Below, one piece after another: positions 6,052 to 6,589 of a stretch of DNA of 6,589 nt. The stretch spans positions 1 through 6,589 of the forward strand of contig CAAEVU010000062.1 in NCBI GenBank assembly GCA_900759575.1, given 5' to 3'. Each line of letters begins with the position of its first letter. Within the stretch, counting starts at the first letter, position 1. The position numbers were made by a program, and so were the translations under genes. Under the pieces are notes generated by a model that saw nothing but the letters and a program-made list of their open reading frames with translations, did no database searches and was not told where the DNA came from. This DNA is from Clostridia bacterium. GTDB lineage: Bacteria > Bacillota > Clostridia > Oscillospirales > Acutalibacteraceae.

Positions 6052-6589
6052 AAGTATATCCCAAATCCTCCCACTGGGTCAGTAAATCGTCCAGAATCGC
6101 TGCATTTGTGGCAGACGTGCTGTGCAGCAGAACTACCGCTCCTGGATGAATTCGCGGGATCAGCTTCCCAAAGGCTTCTTCCCGTGTGGGTTGGTCGTCC
6201 TCGTACCAGTCCACATATGCCAGGCTCCAAAAAACAGTGCGGTATCCCAACTCCTTGGCCATGCAAAGATTGGATTCACAAAACTTTCCCTGGGGCGGCC
6301 GGTACAGCTTTGCCATCTCCTCCCTGGTGATCTGCCGGTACAATTCTTCATTTTTGGTCAGTTCCTCTCGGAAGGCTTCCTCTGTGGCAATGGCGGACAT
6401 ATCTGGATGGCTATACGTGTGATTTCCCACCGTGTGCCCCTCTTCCACCATCCTGCAAACCAGATCGGGACACGTCTCCAAATAGTTCCCTACCAGGAAA
6501 AATGTAGCCGGCACCTGATGCTTTTGCAGCACATCTAAAATCTGGGAGGTATAGCCGTTCTCATAACCGGCATCGAAGGTCAGGTACAA
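6023..6589 (-). CDS. PdaA-like polysaccharide (peptidoglycan) deacetylase, C-terminal 189 codons' worth of catalytic domain (N-terminus beyond right edge)
   Basis: This is the catalytic NodB-homology domain of a peptidoglycan N-acetylmuramic acid deacetylase resembling Bacillus PdaA, which makes the muramic delta-lactam of spore cortex. Numbered from the first codon in the window, the landmarks are: TFDAGYENGYT (motif 1, 4-14), GNHTYSHPD (motif 2, zinc-ligand pattern His57 and His61), YRPPQGKF (motif 3, 96-103), VFWSLAYVDW (119-128, close to the VFWSVAFVDW of PdaA as I recall it) and HPGAVVLLH (148-156). The second Asp of the usual TFDDG motif is Ala here. The first codon at the edge is TTG and encodes Leu within a conserved strand, so it is not the start. 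A signal peptide or membrane anchor would be in the missing part. The protein is expected to act outside the membrane on peptidoglycan. No terminator separates it from the flavoprotein genes. The family is secure; a role in sporulation is inference. Confidence 0.92.
   Translation of the reverse strand: MYLTFDAGYENGYTSQILDVLQKHQVPATFFLVGNYLETCPDLVCRMVEEGHTVGNHTYSHPDMSAIATEEAFREELTKNEELYRQITREEMAKLYRPPQGKFCESNLCMAKELGYRTVFWSLAYVDWYEDDQPTREEAFGKLIPRIHPGAVVLLHSTSATNAAILDDLLTQWEDLGYTFGRLEEITL

Noticed and set aside
6587..6589. TTG at the right edge as the start of the deacetylase.
   Set aside because: The codon falls in the beta strand directly before the TFD motif, so it encodes Leu in a gene that continues beyond the window.
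1..6589. A new multi-gene system, mobile element, CRISPR array or RNA gene.
   Set aside because: All coding segments belong to recognisable conserved families, the intergenic gaps are short and explained by promoters or a terminator, and I found no direct repeats, transposase, tRNA-like fold or large structured leader by eye.

Overview
The window reads as ordinary chromosomal sequence from an anaerobic, low-to-mid-GC Gram-positive bacterium of the class Clostridia. Base composition looks slightly above half G+C by eye. The gene set (a PdaA-like peptidoglycan deacetylase of the TFDAGYENGYT type, a COG2509-type flavoprotein and a BaiN/HI0933-type flavoprotein), the strong AGGAGG-like ribosome binding sites and the SigA-type promoters all point to Clostridia, perhaps an Oscillospiraceae/Ruminococcaceae-like gut lineage. 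The exact lineage is inference. I see no mobile element, CRISPR array, tRNA or rRNA, and no clearly foreign segment.

Layout from left to right: (1) positions 1-1308, minus strand: the N-terminal 436 residues of the single-strand-specific DNA exonuclease RecJ, running off the left edge. (2) 1309-1462: a 154-base divergent intergenic region with face-to-back promoters, one for recJ and one for the next gene. (3) 1463-3043, plus strand: a stand-alone YtcJ-like amidohydrolase of amidohydrolase family 3. (4) 3044-3075: a convergent gap filled by a perfect 26-base palindrome, best read as a bidirectional terminator. (5) 3076-4680, minus strand: a COG2509 FAD-dependent dehydrogenase. (6) 4674-5936, minus strand: a BaiN/HI0933-family flavoprotein that overlaps the previous gene by 7 bases. 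(7) 5937-6022: an 86-base spacer. (8) 6023-6589, minus strand: the C-terminal catalytic domain of a PdaA-like polysaccharide deacetylase, running off the right edge.

The two flavoproteins form a translationally coupled pair. A good SigA-like promoter that overlaps the stop codon of the pdaA-like gene probably drives them, although read-through from pdaA is possible because no terminator is visible in the spacer. The amidohydrolase is a single-gene unit, bounded by its own promoter and the palindromic terminator. RecJ serves DNA repair and appears to start its own transcript here.

I looked for an undescribed system and did not find one. The points most worth a second look are the overlapping flavoprotein pair of unknown joint function, the compact divergent promoter with a small dyad, and the substitutions in the metal-site motifs of the deacetylase and the amidohydrolase.
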